Source: Dirofilaria immitis (taxonomy: Eukaryota; Nematoda; Chromadorea; Rhabditida; Onchocercidae). Taken from it: DNA of 64,000 bases. Position 1 is the stretch's first letter; every line of letters begins with the position of its first letter. The position numbers were made by a program, and so were the translations under genes. The DNA lies in assembly GCA_024305405.1 (NCBI GenBank), contig JAKNDB010000079.1, forward strand, positions 558,001-622,000. Reading direction: 5' to 3'. Shown here one piece after another: positions 40,266 through 56,977 of this stretch. The notes under the pieces are model-generated. The model was not told the DNA's origin, did no database searches, and saw only the letters and a list, made by a program, of their open reading frames with translations.

Positions 40266-41907
40266 TATTTCATTTAGTAAACATATGAAGAACTATTCCT
40301 AAAACAGAAAATTCGCATAGCTTAACAACTTTTACAATCAAAAATTGATCTGAATTGTCAAACAACTAGTTTTCAAATCTCATCATGAAATTAAATAAAA
40401 AAAAAGGATATAAAATTAATTTGAAATAAAGGTATGGAACATATTGATTTCAAACAAAATAATGCAATTTCATCGATCAATTTAATAGAAATTCAATCTT
40501 TTATCCTTATTTTCTCAATAAAAATAAGAAGTGTTATTCTTGTTCATTCCAATTCACTAAACATATACAATAATCATGACAGTAATTATTGTGGTATTGC
40601 AAAGCAAATAATGACTGAAAATTTTGTCTAACAAATATTAAAATATATAAATAAAATGCATTATTGCAAGTAATTCACAACTTTGCTAATTTTCTGTACC
40701 AACAACTTATATCATAAATAATTAACTTTCGCCCTAAAGCAAAACAATTAAAGAAAAATACATTACAAACCAGACAAGCTAAAGTTTAAAATCCTTTTTA
40801 TCAAATGGACATTGAATCAGATATGTTCCAAACAAATAAATTAAAAAGATGCAGATAATTCAAAATTATATTTAAAATTTAGATTTTTCCCAGTATTAAA
40901 AATATAAACATTCCGAAACTTCAATTCTAGCATTAATTATCATAATGATACAAAGTTATAGCTAAATGTAAATATATAAGATTATCAGGCTTTCCGTAAA
41001 TCAACGAGGGAGATACAGAAATCAGGAATTACTTGATATTATTCCGCATCAAAATCTGGATTTTTCAGATTTGTTACAAAAAAGTAATAGATAAAGTGAG
41101 AGAGAAACATACAAAGAAGAAATGAGAAACTGCTTTAAATACGAAAAACAACAGTAGTTTTTAAACAAAACCAATTTAAAAAAGAAACATACACACACAA
41201 TTATAAAACAAAAAATGGAGCAAAAATGAAAGAAAATATGGAAGCTGATGAAAGAAAACAACATTAATCTTCAGAATTCCTTAATTTTATGCTATCAATT
41301 TTTCGCTTTCTTCATTATAAATCTCTATAACAATGTCGTTATTTCTTGATGATAAATAATATGCTTTAGAGAGTAAAACAAAACTCTCGCATATTTTTGA
41401 AATTTTCTTTCCTACATTCATAATTATTGTAAAAAGCGTTAAATATACAAAGGATGCAACATCTGCAAGTCAAACCTGAAATGTATAGAAGTAATGCAGA
41501 TTAAGTTAACAAAAAGTTAACAAGAAATATATTGCATGGTGTTCAAACAATTAACTTCTTATCAGAAGATCAAATAGCTGGCAGGACGACACATGCGGGC
41601 TGCATTACGATCAAGAAATGAAATATATGTGATGTATACAGAAAGTAATCATGATAATAATATAATGGAAACTTCTAAAACATTAAAAATTTTAAATGTC
41701 TATTTTCAGTTTTTTTTTTTCACAACACGCCTTTTGATTTTTACACAAGCATACTGAATATATCTTCTTCACCCTGCAATTTTGCTTCACCCTAATCAAC
41801 ATAGCAATAACTGCATACTGTGCAGTTTTCGAAATAGATTTAATGATCAAGCATGTCTCGGGAAAAAGCAGACATTAATTTTATATAATAATTTGCAAAA
41901 TTTTAGA
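40266..41907. other. Intergenic region between the TM9SF4 and DNAJC22-like genes
   Basis: AT-rich DNA with no credible open frame beyond short hydrophobic or Lys-rich ones. It holds the 3' flank of TM9SF4 and the promoter side of the DNAJC22-like gene; no motif was recognised. Confidence 0.5.
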
Positions 41908-44900
41908 TCAGTTTCCTGTGCTAATCAATCTTAACAGCCGCATAAATTCGACATAAAAGGAATATGCCGCATAGAAACCAATCGTGCCAGTCAAGATCCA
42001 AAATGCTAATGCCATCAAAAAGCTATAGCTGAAGTACAAAAGCGTCGGAATAAAACCAATAATATTCAGCTGCAAATTAAAAAACTCTTTCCCAAATAAA
42101 CTGAACACAATATAAAAACCTATTATTTCTTCTAGAAAATATTAGATAAAATACAACTACACAATTTTCAACCAAGGAAGGAGTGCTTATCAATTGCTAA
42201 CATTTTATGTTCAAAATTCATAAAGAAATCATATCCAAAAATTCGATTAATTAAATAATCATTATAATCGATTGATTGAATACTCTCAAAATTCATTTTA
42301 AAAAATATGGAATTTATATTACTTCCCGAATTTATACTTAGTCCATAAAACTCATTCCAGACAAATCTGATAGTAGTGCTGAAAGGAAAACAAAAGGATT
42401 AATGAAAATAACAGTGAAGCCTGAAAGCGTATGCTACAATCATAAAATTACAATTGGGATGCATTGCTGAATTTGTAGAATATGATGGCAACGCTCAGTC
42501 AGATGTGGCCAAACTTTGGGCAATATCAGCAGAAAGACAATTCACCGAGCACTTAAAATGCAGGATTTACAAGTGATCCGCGAACAAAAATGATGAGTAG
42601 TTAAAAAATCCAAGCAGTATATAGATCAAATGGGACGGCTTGGTGATTATTGCTGAACCTTTTGCCAAATCCTATTCAAGGCCGTAAACCGACTTTCAGA
42701 CTGCACTATTAAGGTGAATATGCAACAGCGAATTAACGGGTATTTAAGAAAAATACCATGAAAAAAATAATTTAAACATACCTTGCTGAAATAGTAGAAG
42801 GCTGCATATCCCATCACTGGAAAAAGCGGAAACTTTTGCTAAGTATATTCAAAAAAAAAAGAAAAAGTTCATCCATAATTTTAACTAAGATATGAGATAT
42901 GAAACAAATGATCCAATGAAATTTTAATTTTTGTTCTTTATATGGGGAAGAAATATATCAGTGTTAGAAACTAATTTGTTTTCCTCATAATTCTTAAATA
43001 ATTGTCCTAAATTGTGAATTTCTCCATTAAATAATTGGCATACCGTAAACTGCAGATCCACCACTGATAACAAAAGATTTCCACCACCAATGATAGTTCT
43101 GCAATTAATCATTAATTAATTATTTAAATAACTGAATAAATTCTATTGATCTTTTAAAATTTTCAAACTAAATTACAAAAATTAGCAGTTTATTTTATTA
43201 CTCCACTTTCAATTTTAAATTATGAAATTATATCACAGAATCACGGCGAATATAAGTTATTTTTGTCATAATTCCTAAAAATTTAAACCTCAGCGCAGAG
43301 AAGGAAATATGCTACAACAATGGAGATTTGTGCACATGATATGAAAAGAATGACACATACGATAAACAAAAATCCAAAAAGATAATAGAACTGATTTTCC
43401 CAAATAGCCTGGAAAAAAGAGATTTTGAAGTGAAATGGAATTTCATTTACTAACGAATTCATAAATATTAGGCGATAACAATAATTCCGATTACATGTTC
43501 ATGTTCCAAAAATTTTATCAGAGCTGTACAGTTTATTCAAAGTAATGCATCCGACGATAATGTCCTGCTGGCATACAGTAGGTAGCTACAAAAACTTCCC
43601 TTTCTTTAGTAAGCTGTAGGTAATTTTAGACTATCATGGAATTTGAAAATAAATTTTAAAATGAGAAATTTCTAAATTGGCCTAGAAGCTCACAGAAAAT
43701 ATGAAGAATAATTCGATGAAAACAGCTCCGAATGGAAGGATTCCCGCAAGAAGCATACATGGCAAGGTATGCAAATACCAAGGCTGCTCTGGAACTTGGC
43801 GTGGAATTTGATTTGTACGAACTGGATGCGAATAAGCCTAAAAAATGGTAATAAGAAAATTTTTTAACTGAAACTCTGTCGGATAAACCAACATAAACGA
43901 AAGAAAGCCCCAACCAATATTGCAAGCATAAAATGTGCTCTGTTTCAATTGAAAAAATGCTTATACTGAAAACGTAATACTTATTTTGAAGTGCACAAAA
44001 CATACTTGCTTTCGAAAACCAAAATGAAATCCAAGGAATACAAGCGGCAGATCAACTCCGAACCATAGAAGCAGAAGTGCAATCATTGTTGTAAATGGTA
44101 TAGCTCCGGATGAATGTTTTCCAATTAGAAAAAAGTTTAGCAAAAACCAGTACCAAGGATAATTGAAGGAAAAAGTACAGCTGTCCGGAATGCACATTTT
44201 CGGGGCTTGTACCTTCAATTAAAAATCTAACAGAATAAATGTGAAAAATTTTAAAATATAAGTTTTTTCCATCATAGTATAACTTGTAATATAACAGAAA
44301 AATCTTATGCTTTAAAATTTTTTCATATTTATATATTACAACAGAAAAAATTTTAAGAGTAAAATAAGTAAAAGATCTTTTACTTGCATGATTCATTATT
44401 CAAATGATGTAGAATAGATAGAGGAGAAAATTGGCATAATCCCGGGTTTTCATTATTGGGATTCATGCAACGAAATTCCAAATTCATGAATGTAAGCTGT
44501 CTGTTATGTAAGCAAAATAGTAACAATGGTTAAGCTACGAACTTTTAGTTTCGTTTCGTTTTTGTCTGTTTTTCTATCAATTAAACAGTTATTTCTTCTT
44601 TATTTATTTGTTCGAAAATACTTCATTAACACCTAGATTTTGAATTAAAGTCAATTAATAGAATTCCAGAACCAAAATCTGTGGAATAAAGAGATCTCTA
44701 AGGACAATAAAATCAATGACGTCTGATTCCTCTATATGGAAAATTCTTTTAAGCAAAAGCATGAATTACAATAAATCTTTTATTTTAAGTAAAAATTCCT
44801 TTCAGAAGCGATAGATAAATGATAAAAATGAAGGTTTCTTCGCAACATTAGGGAATCAATAAAAAAATAACCTCTCAACGTTCTGTAAAGACGACCAGCA

Positions 44901-47410
44901 TGATAACCAGCAACGAGACCCATCAAACAGAAAAGAATGATGGCTGCAGACATTAGTGATCCTCGGCTTGCTGGTGATAACATTCCCAACATGGCAAAGA
45001 AAACTGTAATAGCGACCATACCAATAAGCTGGATACCTGCACCGATAAAATTTACCAGAAGCATCGAACTAGGAGGAGGACGAAATACATCACCATGAAC
45101 TAATTTCCATCCGGATTCTTCTAGAGTGTCGTCCTGCAACGCTGATTATTATTTACAAATCCAGTTGTTGTTAAATCTGAGAAAAAGGCTCTTTTCCTAA
45201 AAAGAAAACAACTAAATCAAAGATTACGAACCAATTCTTCGCCTTTGTTATATTTTGCAATATCCCTTCGTACAGTTCGAACAATTATGACGCTCAGAAA
45301 GCCTGAAAAAGAAAAATGTCATTTGAATGCCCGAATAAAAAACCTAATCAACTCTATTTGTAGTTTATATTCAAACCAAAATTCTCATAAAAATAAACAC
45401 GATATCACCATATCTAGATGCAATATCACGTCACAAAAATCATACCAAATAAGCATAAGATGACGATGATCGAATTTACGATTGAGAACCAATGGATCTG
45501 GACATCTCTCATAGACAAGTAAGCATCCCAACGACTAGCCCAAGGAACGTTGCTTTCTTCCCAGGTTACTGAATAAGTCCAAATTATGTTATTTATACCT
45601 TTTTCCACTTGTTGGTTTCTTCCATCAGTTACTGTACATTCCTAAAAACATCACGATTAATAGCTACATAATAATCTCATATCCTGATCAAAGTATTATT
45701 AGCCTAACCATTCAATTCTCAGTGACATGAAATGAAAATATGAACTTGGTCAAAAAATTAAACAAATTCTGCAAAGGCTTTTCTCCTACACAAATGAAAG
45801 CAGTGAAATAATTGACCGAAATACTACACTACCGCATGAAATATATGAAAATGTTAACTACTGAAGAACTGTACAAAAAGTACAAACCGGTGAATCAGGT
45901 GCAAATTTAAAACGACTGCTATCAATGCTTTGTGGTTGTACTTCGAAACCAACAACACGATAAACATTAGGTCTTGGTTGATGATAGCGTAGAATTATTT
46001 CAAGATGATTATTCACATAATAATGACCGTCTTCTACCCATCCAAGACGATAACCGTTCTCATAAACAACTTCATTTGTATTTTCAACCTGATATTTTGT
46101 GATGCACGGTAGATTATCAACTAATCTGAAACTTTCATTTGAGTTAGGTTATCAAAAAACAAAATTTATAATTTAGAAAGTTTCAATGTTTTATATGAAA
46201 TCAAAATTATGAAAACTTTCAATCAGTTAAATGGAAAACGTTGATTAATTATTAGTATTATTTTAGCCGTCACATCAAAATTACTCTTTTATTCTATTCA
46301 ACAGTTTATTGTTTTACTTTCCGATATTAGAAAGAAGTGGAAGTGTACTTACAGATGCACGTGATATTCTTCTCTGATTCTTGCTGCCAAATTTTCAGAA
46401 TCGTCCATGCTAAGAGACACCGGAACGCGCGATGCGCACGTTGTATTGCATTTCACATCTTGCTTCATAAATATCTACAAACTTTTCAAAAATTGAAAAA
46501 GAAGAATCGATCAATATTAGATCTAAATATTGCATTTTTCAAATTCCTTATTTCTATCTTTTCTCAATAAATTTTGAAACCAACCACAAAAGGTGTATTT
46601 ACGATGCGATCGCCCCGCATTACTTCACCCAGATTTTCGGAAATGTAATGTAATGCACCTTGCGGACGACAAAACGGCAATGAATAATATTCATATGGTA
46701 CTACTGTTTTCGTTGACGTTATTTTTATACCCTGAAACAAAATTGAGAGATTCCGTGGATCTAAAATCAACACTTCATTTAAATTCTTTTCTTATATTTC
46801 TAGAGATGTTAACATCTCAAGACATCTAGCAGCAGAGTGAGACAAAATTGAAGAAACTGAAAAATGAATTTTCATTTCTCATATAATTTTCTGCATAGTT
46901 TAAACAGAATCTTCCTGCGATTTTGATCACCAAAATACAGTTCATATTTTCATCTGAAATAGACAATTTGTGCTTCTCTCCATGATTAATTCATGACCTT
47001 TTGTGATGATCATATGCGATCAATACTAGACTGATTCACTGTGGTGATGTCATATCAATCAATTCAAAAATTCTCATATTTTTGAACTAATATATAATGC
47101 TCTATTTTTTTAAACGAATAAATTGTTCAAGCTACTTTCTAATCGAAAGATTCACATTTATTCAGTATATTAGGAATCAATGGAAATTTGATAATGAACT
47201 ATCGATAAAACCAAAAAAAAAGCAACAAAACGAATTGTTGAAAACAAAACGAAGGCAATAGCAATATAAACAAAAGCTAACCTTCACTTCAATGGGATCA
47301 CCATCTTTGAATTCAACTGGTGCAACACCCGGAACATAGAATCCTTGTTCAACACGGAATAAGCTAAATACTGCCAGAATCACAAATATAACATGTTTTC
47401 GTCTCCGCAT
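41908..47410 (-). CDS. TM9SF4: Nonaspanin, TM9 superfamily member 4
   Basis: Nine-helix endosome/Golgi membrane protein; the family acts in membrane-protein sorting and phagocytosis. Exons (minus): 47282-47410, 46585-46731, 46353-46474, 45888-46125, 45446-45641, 45232-45302, 44872-45133, 44006-44212, 43694-43837, 43289-43408, 43044-43098, 42782-42816, 41908-42069; about 628 aa (human 642). A signal peptide ([18 protein letters not shown]) precedes the mature start FYVPGVAP. Lumenal landmarks are [23 protein letters not shown] and [11 protein letters not shown]. The membrane region has [32 protein letters not shown] and [11 protein letters not shown]. Introns fit by phase. The frame is broken by one missing base at 44202-44205, at 44142-44146 and at about 41948-41953. 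As written the C-terminus is LISTGN; one frame over it is AAVKID followed by TAG at 41921-41923, the conserved KxD sorting tail. The acceptor of the 44006-44212 exon (GAAG) is atypical. Confidence 0.93.
42430..42740 (+). pseudogene. Possible decayed transposase fragment in a TM9SF4 intron
   Basis: This intronic stretch is more GC-rich than its flanks. One plus-strand frame reads [20 protein letters not shown] before a stop, resembling the helix-turn-helix of Tc1/mariner-type transposases (S-R-x-T-x-x-R-x-L-K). Later frames are interrupted. No terminal repeats were found. The resemblance is weak. Confidence 0.25.
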
Positions 47411-48160
47411 TGCTATTTCAATTTTATGAAACTAACTGATTTGACAATTATCCCACTAATTTTACTTTAATCAGAACTGTAAAGATATTCAAACATACAG
47501 AACATTACCTGAAATTTCGATTAAACATTAAAACTGGATGCTGAGCTTCTAATCCTAAGAATTCTGAGTAACAGTCGAATAATTCCAAATAATGACAAGA
47601 CATCACAACAACAGCAAGTCTCGGGAATGGGAGTAAGGAACACATGATATTATCAACTACAGCACGTCTGCTAAGTAAACAATTTTTTAATCAATATTTA
47701 ATGTAGTCATTCCTATGTATACATACATATATAAACAACAACAACAGTTGCACATGATTAGATGCCTGTAACACGGCATTATCAGCAGCAAGTACCATTC
47801 ATCATCACTTATCACTTATCTGACATAATGAATAATAATTACGTATCTAATTAATAAGTCAGGAGGCAGTTATCTTTCTCCTAAAAAGAAAAATGTGGAA
47901 ACCATATTTTGAAATGATTAATTAAGCTCTTTTTATATGACGACAATTGATTTCCAAAGCCATACCTATGACTTCAGCAACAGTTTAAATATTCAACCGC
48001 ACGAAGCAGAAGAAATTAAGCGGACAGAAATGAAAATTCAAATTAAATAATTTATTTTTATTCATTAATCACAAAAAATCAGCAACATCACATATTCTAT
48101 GGAATATACTAGAAACAACACATGTCAACTGCATCCTGATTATAAAACATCCGTGATTAT
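47411..48160. other. Intergenic region between thioesterase and TM9SF4 genes
   Basis: On the minus strand AATAAA words at 48051-48056 and 48057-48062 lie about 100 bases past the thioesterase stop and could be its polyadenylation signals. The rest is AT-rich with no open frame. The spacing of 750 bases is longer than a typical C. elegans operon gap. Confidence 0.45.
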
Positions 48161-51068
<2,908 letters not shown>

Positions 51069-52885
51069 AGAATACGATACAATGAACTTTATTGATATAT
51101 TTGATGAACCTTAATAGAACTGCTCGATGCTTGTTTGTCTCACGTCTTATTCAAGAATGCTGCTGCAATTTGACTTACGTAAATTTTTAAAAAAATGAAT
51201 ACTACGATACGTAGTATATTTTCACGAGAAAAGAAAAAAACAAATTGCATTTATAAAATATTGATCATGAGAAAAGTCTTCACTAGAGCATGGTACAAGT
51301 AAAAAAAACGACTTCATATCAAATACTTCCGTTAAATTAAAAGAAAAGAAGGAAATAAATGAAATTCTATCAATACTATTCATAGTTATATATTTATCAG
51401 TAAAATAAGATTACTATCTCATCAATCATAATACTACTGATCTCATTTACATTCATAATTCCACATTCTATGATTCAAAAAGACTACCAATTTTTTAAAT
51501 TAAATCAAGAACAAATGCCTCTCCTCAAAAATTCGAAATAAAGATTTCAAATCACAGGGTAAAAATACCGGGAACTCCGGGAACGAAGCGCAGCTCCAGC
51601 AACAATCATCGCCTAATTGAAGTATTACTTTCTTTTAATTTCCGCATGAGATCAACTGATCGTTTGCAGCACTATTCCATTCTAGAGAGGCCCCTTCCCC
51701 GAATCAATTCAAATGTTTTATCAATCATAATCATTAGGAATTAATTTCATTCAATTATGGGTAATTCTTATATACAATTAAATATGTGTGAAACATAACA
51801 GATTCATTCTAACTAAAAAAAGAAAGAAAAATTCGAGATAATTACATCGATATGAATTTTTATGGTTATTGCTATAATCTATTAAAATCATTTAGTAAAA
51901 AGTCAAAAATAAAAATTCAGCTGATTCACATAGTGGAATTATGCAATATAAGATAAGCACCAGATTAGCATACACGTTTATTAAATGAGCAACACGGATT
52001 ATTAAACGAATATCAAATGTGATACCAAGATATATTCGTTCAACAACATATTATAATCAAGTAATACTAATCGGAACAACACTTCATAGTGCAATTTAAT
52101 AATGCAATAATCAAAATATAACATAAAAGTTATAGCTTTGATGGCTTTCTGAAATCTGATAAGATATCTAAATTCATTTAAAAGGTTTAAAAAAATTCAT
52201 ATTAAAAAAAATATTAACAATGTTCACATAATCAAGCTTTCCTACTATACTCGTTTCTCTCTCTCTCTCTCTTCTCTGTTGTCTTATAACTGTTCAATCT
52301 ATATTACGATAAGAACATTTTAACTTATGAAAATTTCAATCGAACAAGGCCAAGTAGAAGAACCCGTTTCATAAATATTCAAGGACAAAGAACATTCAAT
52401 CACACAATAATATTTCATGGAAATTTATCTTTTAAATGTCGATTCGATTTAAATAAGAGATGTCTCATATATAGCTTGACATCAAAGAACTATATCAAAT
52501 TTTTTATTTTCCAGTCAGCAAACCAATAGCTTAAATGTTCAGACTTACGTAACTAAAGAAAAAACGTATTATGTGATCTACGCTATGAAACTCAAAATTT
52601 GATAATAAATATGAATTATCTAAAACGATTAACTGATCGCAGAAAGAATCTAGTTAATTCTATATTTGAAAAACCAACAAAAATGTCAGCTAATCTTTCA
52701 GGAAAAATATAATCAATAAAAAAATCTACAAGTACTAGAAAATAATTTCCAAAACTTTAATAAAAATTCAAGTCTCATAAATCATACGAGCATCAACTAC
52801 GATATATCATGTTAAACTATTGAGAGAATTCTTCTAATTAAATAATTTTAATAAAGCTGATAATTATACTAATTATATATTTTCA
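51069..52885. other. Intergenic region between SBP2-like and thioesterase genes
   Basis: The plus-strand open frame over 50764-51114 is the antisense shadow of the first thioesterase exon. The remaining DNA is AT-rich, with a short (TC)n at about 52256-52271. No gene was seen. Confidence 0.5.
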
Positions 52886-55133
52886 TCAAACAGAAAATGA
52901 TGGTTGGTCAACATGATCAGCGATCCGACAACAAGCCGTGAAGTTTGCAAGTGTTTGTATTGCTAAATTATAGGCATCCTAAAAGAGCGATTACTTGAGA
53001 GAATCAATAGAAAATAACAAAAATTGTTTTTGAAAATAATTTCCTAAAAGATTACCATCTATTTATTCTTTCTTACAGTTACCGAAATTTCAAAGCATCC
53101 ATCTTATTGAGAACACACTAATAAATCTACTAAATCCAATGACTTCATAGCTAATAATAATAGCAGTAGTATTCACCAAAAATTTGGAACATACTTCAGC
53201 ACCGCTATAATCAAGAATCGCTACTGCGGATACGATTGGCCATTTTTTACTACTTTAGCTAAGTTGTGTTTTGAAGATATCCAAAGGATATCAATGTGGT
53301 TGGATGCACAAACTTCTTTAATCATATCGACATCAGTAGAAAGTTCAACTGAAAACAAATTATGTTCGAAAAAATATTGAAAATAAAACACCAATAATCC
53401 TCAAATGTTTGCAAACTTATTTACAATTTATATTGACAGAAGGATCCCGTGTAATCAATTAATTACAAAATATAGAATAAAAAGAAACAAAAGCATAATT
53501 CAACTGATTTCCGAGATAGCTAAGCAATTCCATTCTAATAATATCGATAAAATAACAATGAATACCAATAGAACTCAACGTTTTTAATATAATATTTATA
53601 CTATTTCAAATTCAATAAGTTGAAATGATTTATTCACTAATACAAGACATCCTGTCTATATGAAATTATTAGAGACAAGAATTCAAAACAAACTGCTTTT
53701 ATTTGTATCGATATCGCGCGCCAATATAACACAACGTACTGTTTCAAGCGATAGTTGCTTTCGCACCTCTTTTAAACCATAGACTAATCGACGCTTTGCT
53801 TTTGCCTAAAAAATTCGATGAACCATCAGCTAAAGGCAATTTTGCTTCATAGGAAAGTCTTTTTCTACTTAAATTACTCATTCGGTCAATTTTTTATTTT
53901 TTCAATCTTATTAAGTCTGCGTTCGAGTATAGTATACATGTATTATGATATTAAATTGTTAAAAAAAATTCCTGAATTTGGCTTGGAATAAGAATTATCT
54001 AAATAAAGGAGAAATTTAATAAATATCGTTGCTATTCCGTGAATAAATTCCTTTCTATTAAGACATAAGAAAAATTGGTTAATCTATACATACTTGAGTT
54101 AATTAAAAGAATAGGTACTAAGGAAAGAAATGCAGAAAACTGAACGAACGAAAAATATAAGAAAAAGAAGAAAACGCATCCATACCATCAAAAACTTTAA
54201 ATATTTAAACCTTAGTTGGATTTTTCTTCCACGCGCGATCTTGAAATTTTTTATTTTTTCCAAAAATTCTATAACGGCTGCATCGGTATCTTTTATAGTT
54301 AAATTGAAGGGCTCAGATTTATCCAAATCCACTGCATTGCTATTGCTTTCTTGCTTTACCTGTATATATATTTCAAGACAAACTAAATCATGCAACTGAG
54401 ATATTCAGATCGAGAATTAAGTAATCTACGTCAATCGGTCATGCAAACACGATCAGCAGTGTAGTTTTAGTTCCAGAAAAAATTCCCGAAAGTTTTTAAA
54501 ATTTCTTTTTCATCAGATGTTTTATATTGATTAGTGTCTTTCCAATGAAATTAATTTATAACTATTTCCTGAATGTTACAAGTTGATAACATGATAACAG
54601 AGTGTATCTTTCAATTGTATCGAATGCGATACAAAACTATGCTTGGCTAATAAACATAAATTAGATTAAGCACATTTATAATGACTTTTACTTCCGGCAA
54701 TCAACGCAGAGCTATCCAGCGTGTAGTTCTGTTATCGTAATACATTCATCGAAAGTAATGCTTAACAACACTGTTTCGAGTAACTGACTCTTCAGACAAC
54801 TCAGTTAATTAAAATGTAAATTTTGAACAGCAAAATATGTTCCAAATATTCAGATTTTTTAAGTTAAAAAAATCTTTCAAAATTATAGAATAAGCAACAC
54901 ACATATGCAGAAATAATTGGATGTTTTACTCTAACATTTCAGAACATATAATAAAAGAACGAACATAAAGTTCAAAAACTCAGGGAAAATTTTTAAAATG
55001 ATAAAAACCTCTTGATGTTTAGCATCTTTTGGTTTTGCATCCAATAAATTAGGTGTAATAAAATCAGCCAATAACAGGTCATGATTTTTTTGTTAGCAAA
55101 TTTCTTTTTCTTATAGAATTCAAATTCACTCAT
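52886..55133 (-). CDS. SECISBP2: Short SECIS-binding protein 2 (SBP2)-like protein with L7Ae RNA-binding domain
   Basis: SBP2 binds the SECIS stem-loop of selenoprotein mRNAs and recruits the Sec elongation factor. Exons (minus): 55009-55133, 54211-54359, 53694-53805, 53195-53348, 52886-52978; about 211 aa after frame correction, against more than 800 for vertebrate SBP2, so the long N-terminal part is absent. Family landmarks in order: a Lys-rich start, FLEKIK then KFQDRAWKKNPTK, AKAKRRLVYGLKEVRKQL (L7Ae entry), CVILARD, VSAVAILDYSGAE, and a TACCR tail. The Gly-Gly of the L7Ae loop is not visible. Three one-base breaks occur, at 55085-55091, 54247-54252 and 53243-53248, all in A/T runs, and in each case family similarity resumes in the next frame. 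The chosen ATG (55131-55133) follows an in-frame TAA. A truncated pseudogene is possible but the pattern suggests base-calling error. Confidence 0.8.
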
Positions 55134-56977
55134 TGGCCATTGTTCAATTTATTTGATGAAGATGATAACATCTATAAATAGTCTCAAGTATTTCATTGAT
55201 AATCTCAGATAATAACGAAGTAATCTTCAAAATCCTCAGTAAAAATCTCAATAAACTCCTCTCGCGACGAAATTACATTACTTTGAACTTAATTAGCCAA
55301 AACCGAAAACTCAATTAACCAAATTAATCACCGCTCCCCATCTAAAATTAATGCCCCAATAAGGACAATCAATTCCCGAAGACTCCGAGACGCTGTTGCA
55401 TTTCACCATTAATGAACATTGTTATGCAAATATTATGAAAATTCTTGGCTCAAATGATGTAGTGTACTTTTAAATAAATGGGTTGTTGTACGGTCGTTGT
55501 GTCTGTCGTAATTGTTGTATATGCCTTCTTCTTTAATTTTTGGTTCCACTTTCCTAACCTTACATTTTTATTCTCAAAATTTTCGGGCGACTTTTTCCTA
55601 GAAGTTCCATTCATGCATAAAATATATAAGCAAAAGTTATTGTTAAACTTTTTGATTGGATTTTAATTCATAAGTGGTTTGCGAAATTTTTATTTTGAAA
55701 ATAGACTTTTATTGAGTTCTATATCATAATTTAAATTTTTCTCCAATAAAACCCGAATAATTAGAATAATAAATCTATTAATGCAAACGATTAAAATTTT
55801 AAATTCTTATTTAAAAATTTATTTGAAAAGTATTGCATTTAATTCATTCATATCCTTTATCGATAATAATTTAAAACTAATAATTGGAAATAGATTCAGT
55901 CGAAAATGAGTACTTTCATTTATAAACCTATAATTTCGATTCGTTTTTCTCTTCAACGTATGTTTCTTGATTGTTCGAGAAAAATTTAGCTTGGTCTAAA
56001 AATTAAAAAAAAAAAAGCTTTTATACATTTTAATTCAAATTATCGCAGGGAATTGTATTGATTTTTGTTAATGTAAAGAAGAGAAAAAATTGTTTTAAAT
56101 AAAGAAAGGCAAATGATAAATCGATGACATTTTATAAAGCTTTCTTAGAAATATATTTTTATTAATCAGAAAATTCGCGGTGTTCTTTTCGGATGCGATT
56201 TAATGGGGCAGAAAAAGGGAAAAGTACTATTTGATGATTGATTTTTTGAGGGATAAAAATTAATCAATAATGGATTTGAAAATATAGAATACGCACAAAT
56301 TTTCAAAAAATTAACCAATCATTATAGATATTTCATTTCTTTTATCTTTATTATTAATTTAATAGATATATAGTTATAATTAATAGTACTACTAATTAAT
56401 TTTTGCAGAAATTTTCAATGAAATTTTTTTTCCAAAATGCTTAGAAGAAAAATTTTTTAGTATAAATTTTTAAATTAAATTCTTATTATTATTTTACTAA
56501 AATTACAATATTTTATTCAGCTTCTTTTGCCAATGATAAAAATTGTGATAATCTCGGGCCAATTTATGGTATAATAACTTTAGACCAATCATGCAATTTC
56601 ATATGATCTCTCACGTTAACAATAATAAGTAATATTTATTTTCATTAAATTAATATTTCGTTATATTTTTAAGTCAAAAGAATTACGATTAACATACATT
56701 TTTATTCTCTTTTGATCTTTGCTCTTCAACTATACGACATCGCTAAATACTAAATTTTAAGGCTAATAATTATTAGACTTCTAATTAAACATTTGTTTTA
56801 TAAACACTTCTTTGGCTTTCAGTTTTATATGAAAATAATTGATATAAATTGTCTCTTTTGTTTGCTATAGTATGAGAAACAAAAGAGGGGAAAGGATAAT
56901 TACTTAATTAAAATTTGAGAATTTTTTTGCGAAAAAATTTACATCCTACAAAAATTTCAATCAATAAATATTTTCAG
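55134..56977. other. Divergent promoter region between the SBP2-like and IF1-like genes
   Basis: The two genes are transcribed away from this 1.8 kb AT-rich block. It contains only short AT-driven open frames. No core promoter motif could be assigned. Confidence 0.45.

Noticed and set aside
44052..44396. 114-codon minus-strand frame over a TM9SF4 exon
   Set aside because: The family similarity (AFRTAVLFP, then GKHSSGA) lies in the other two frames. This frame is open because of the base losses in the exon and runs into the intron.
41908..47410. TM9SF4 as a pseudogene
   Set aside because: Ten of the thirteen exons are intact with perfect phases, splice sites are good and conserved motifs are kept. 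Breaks of the same type occur in other genes of the window.
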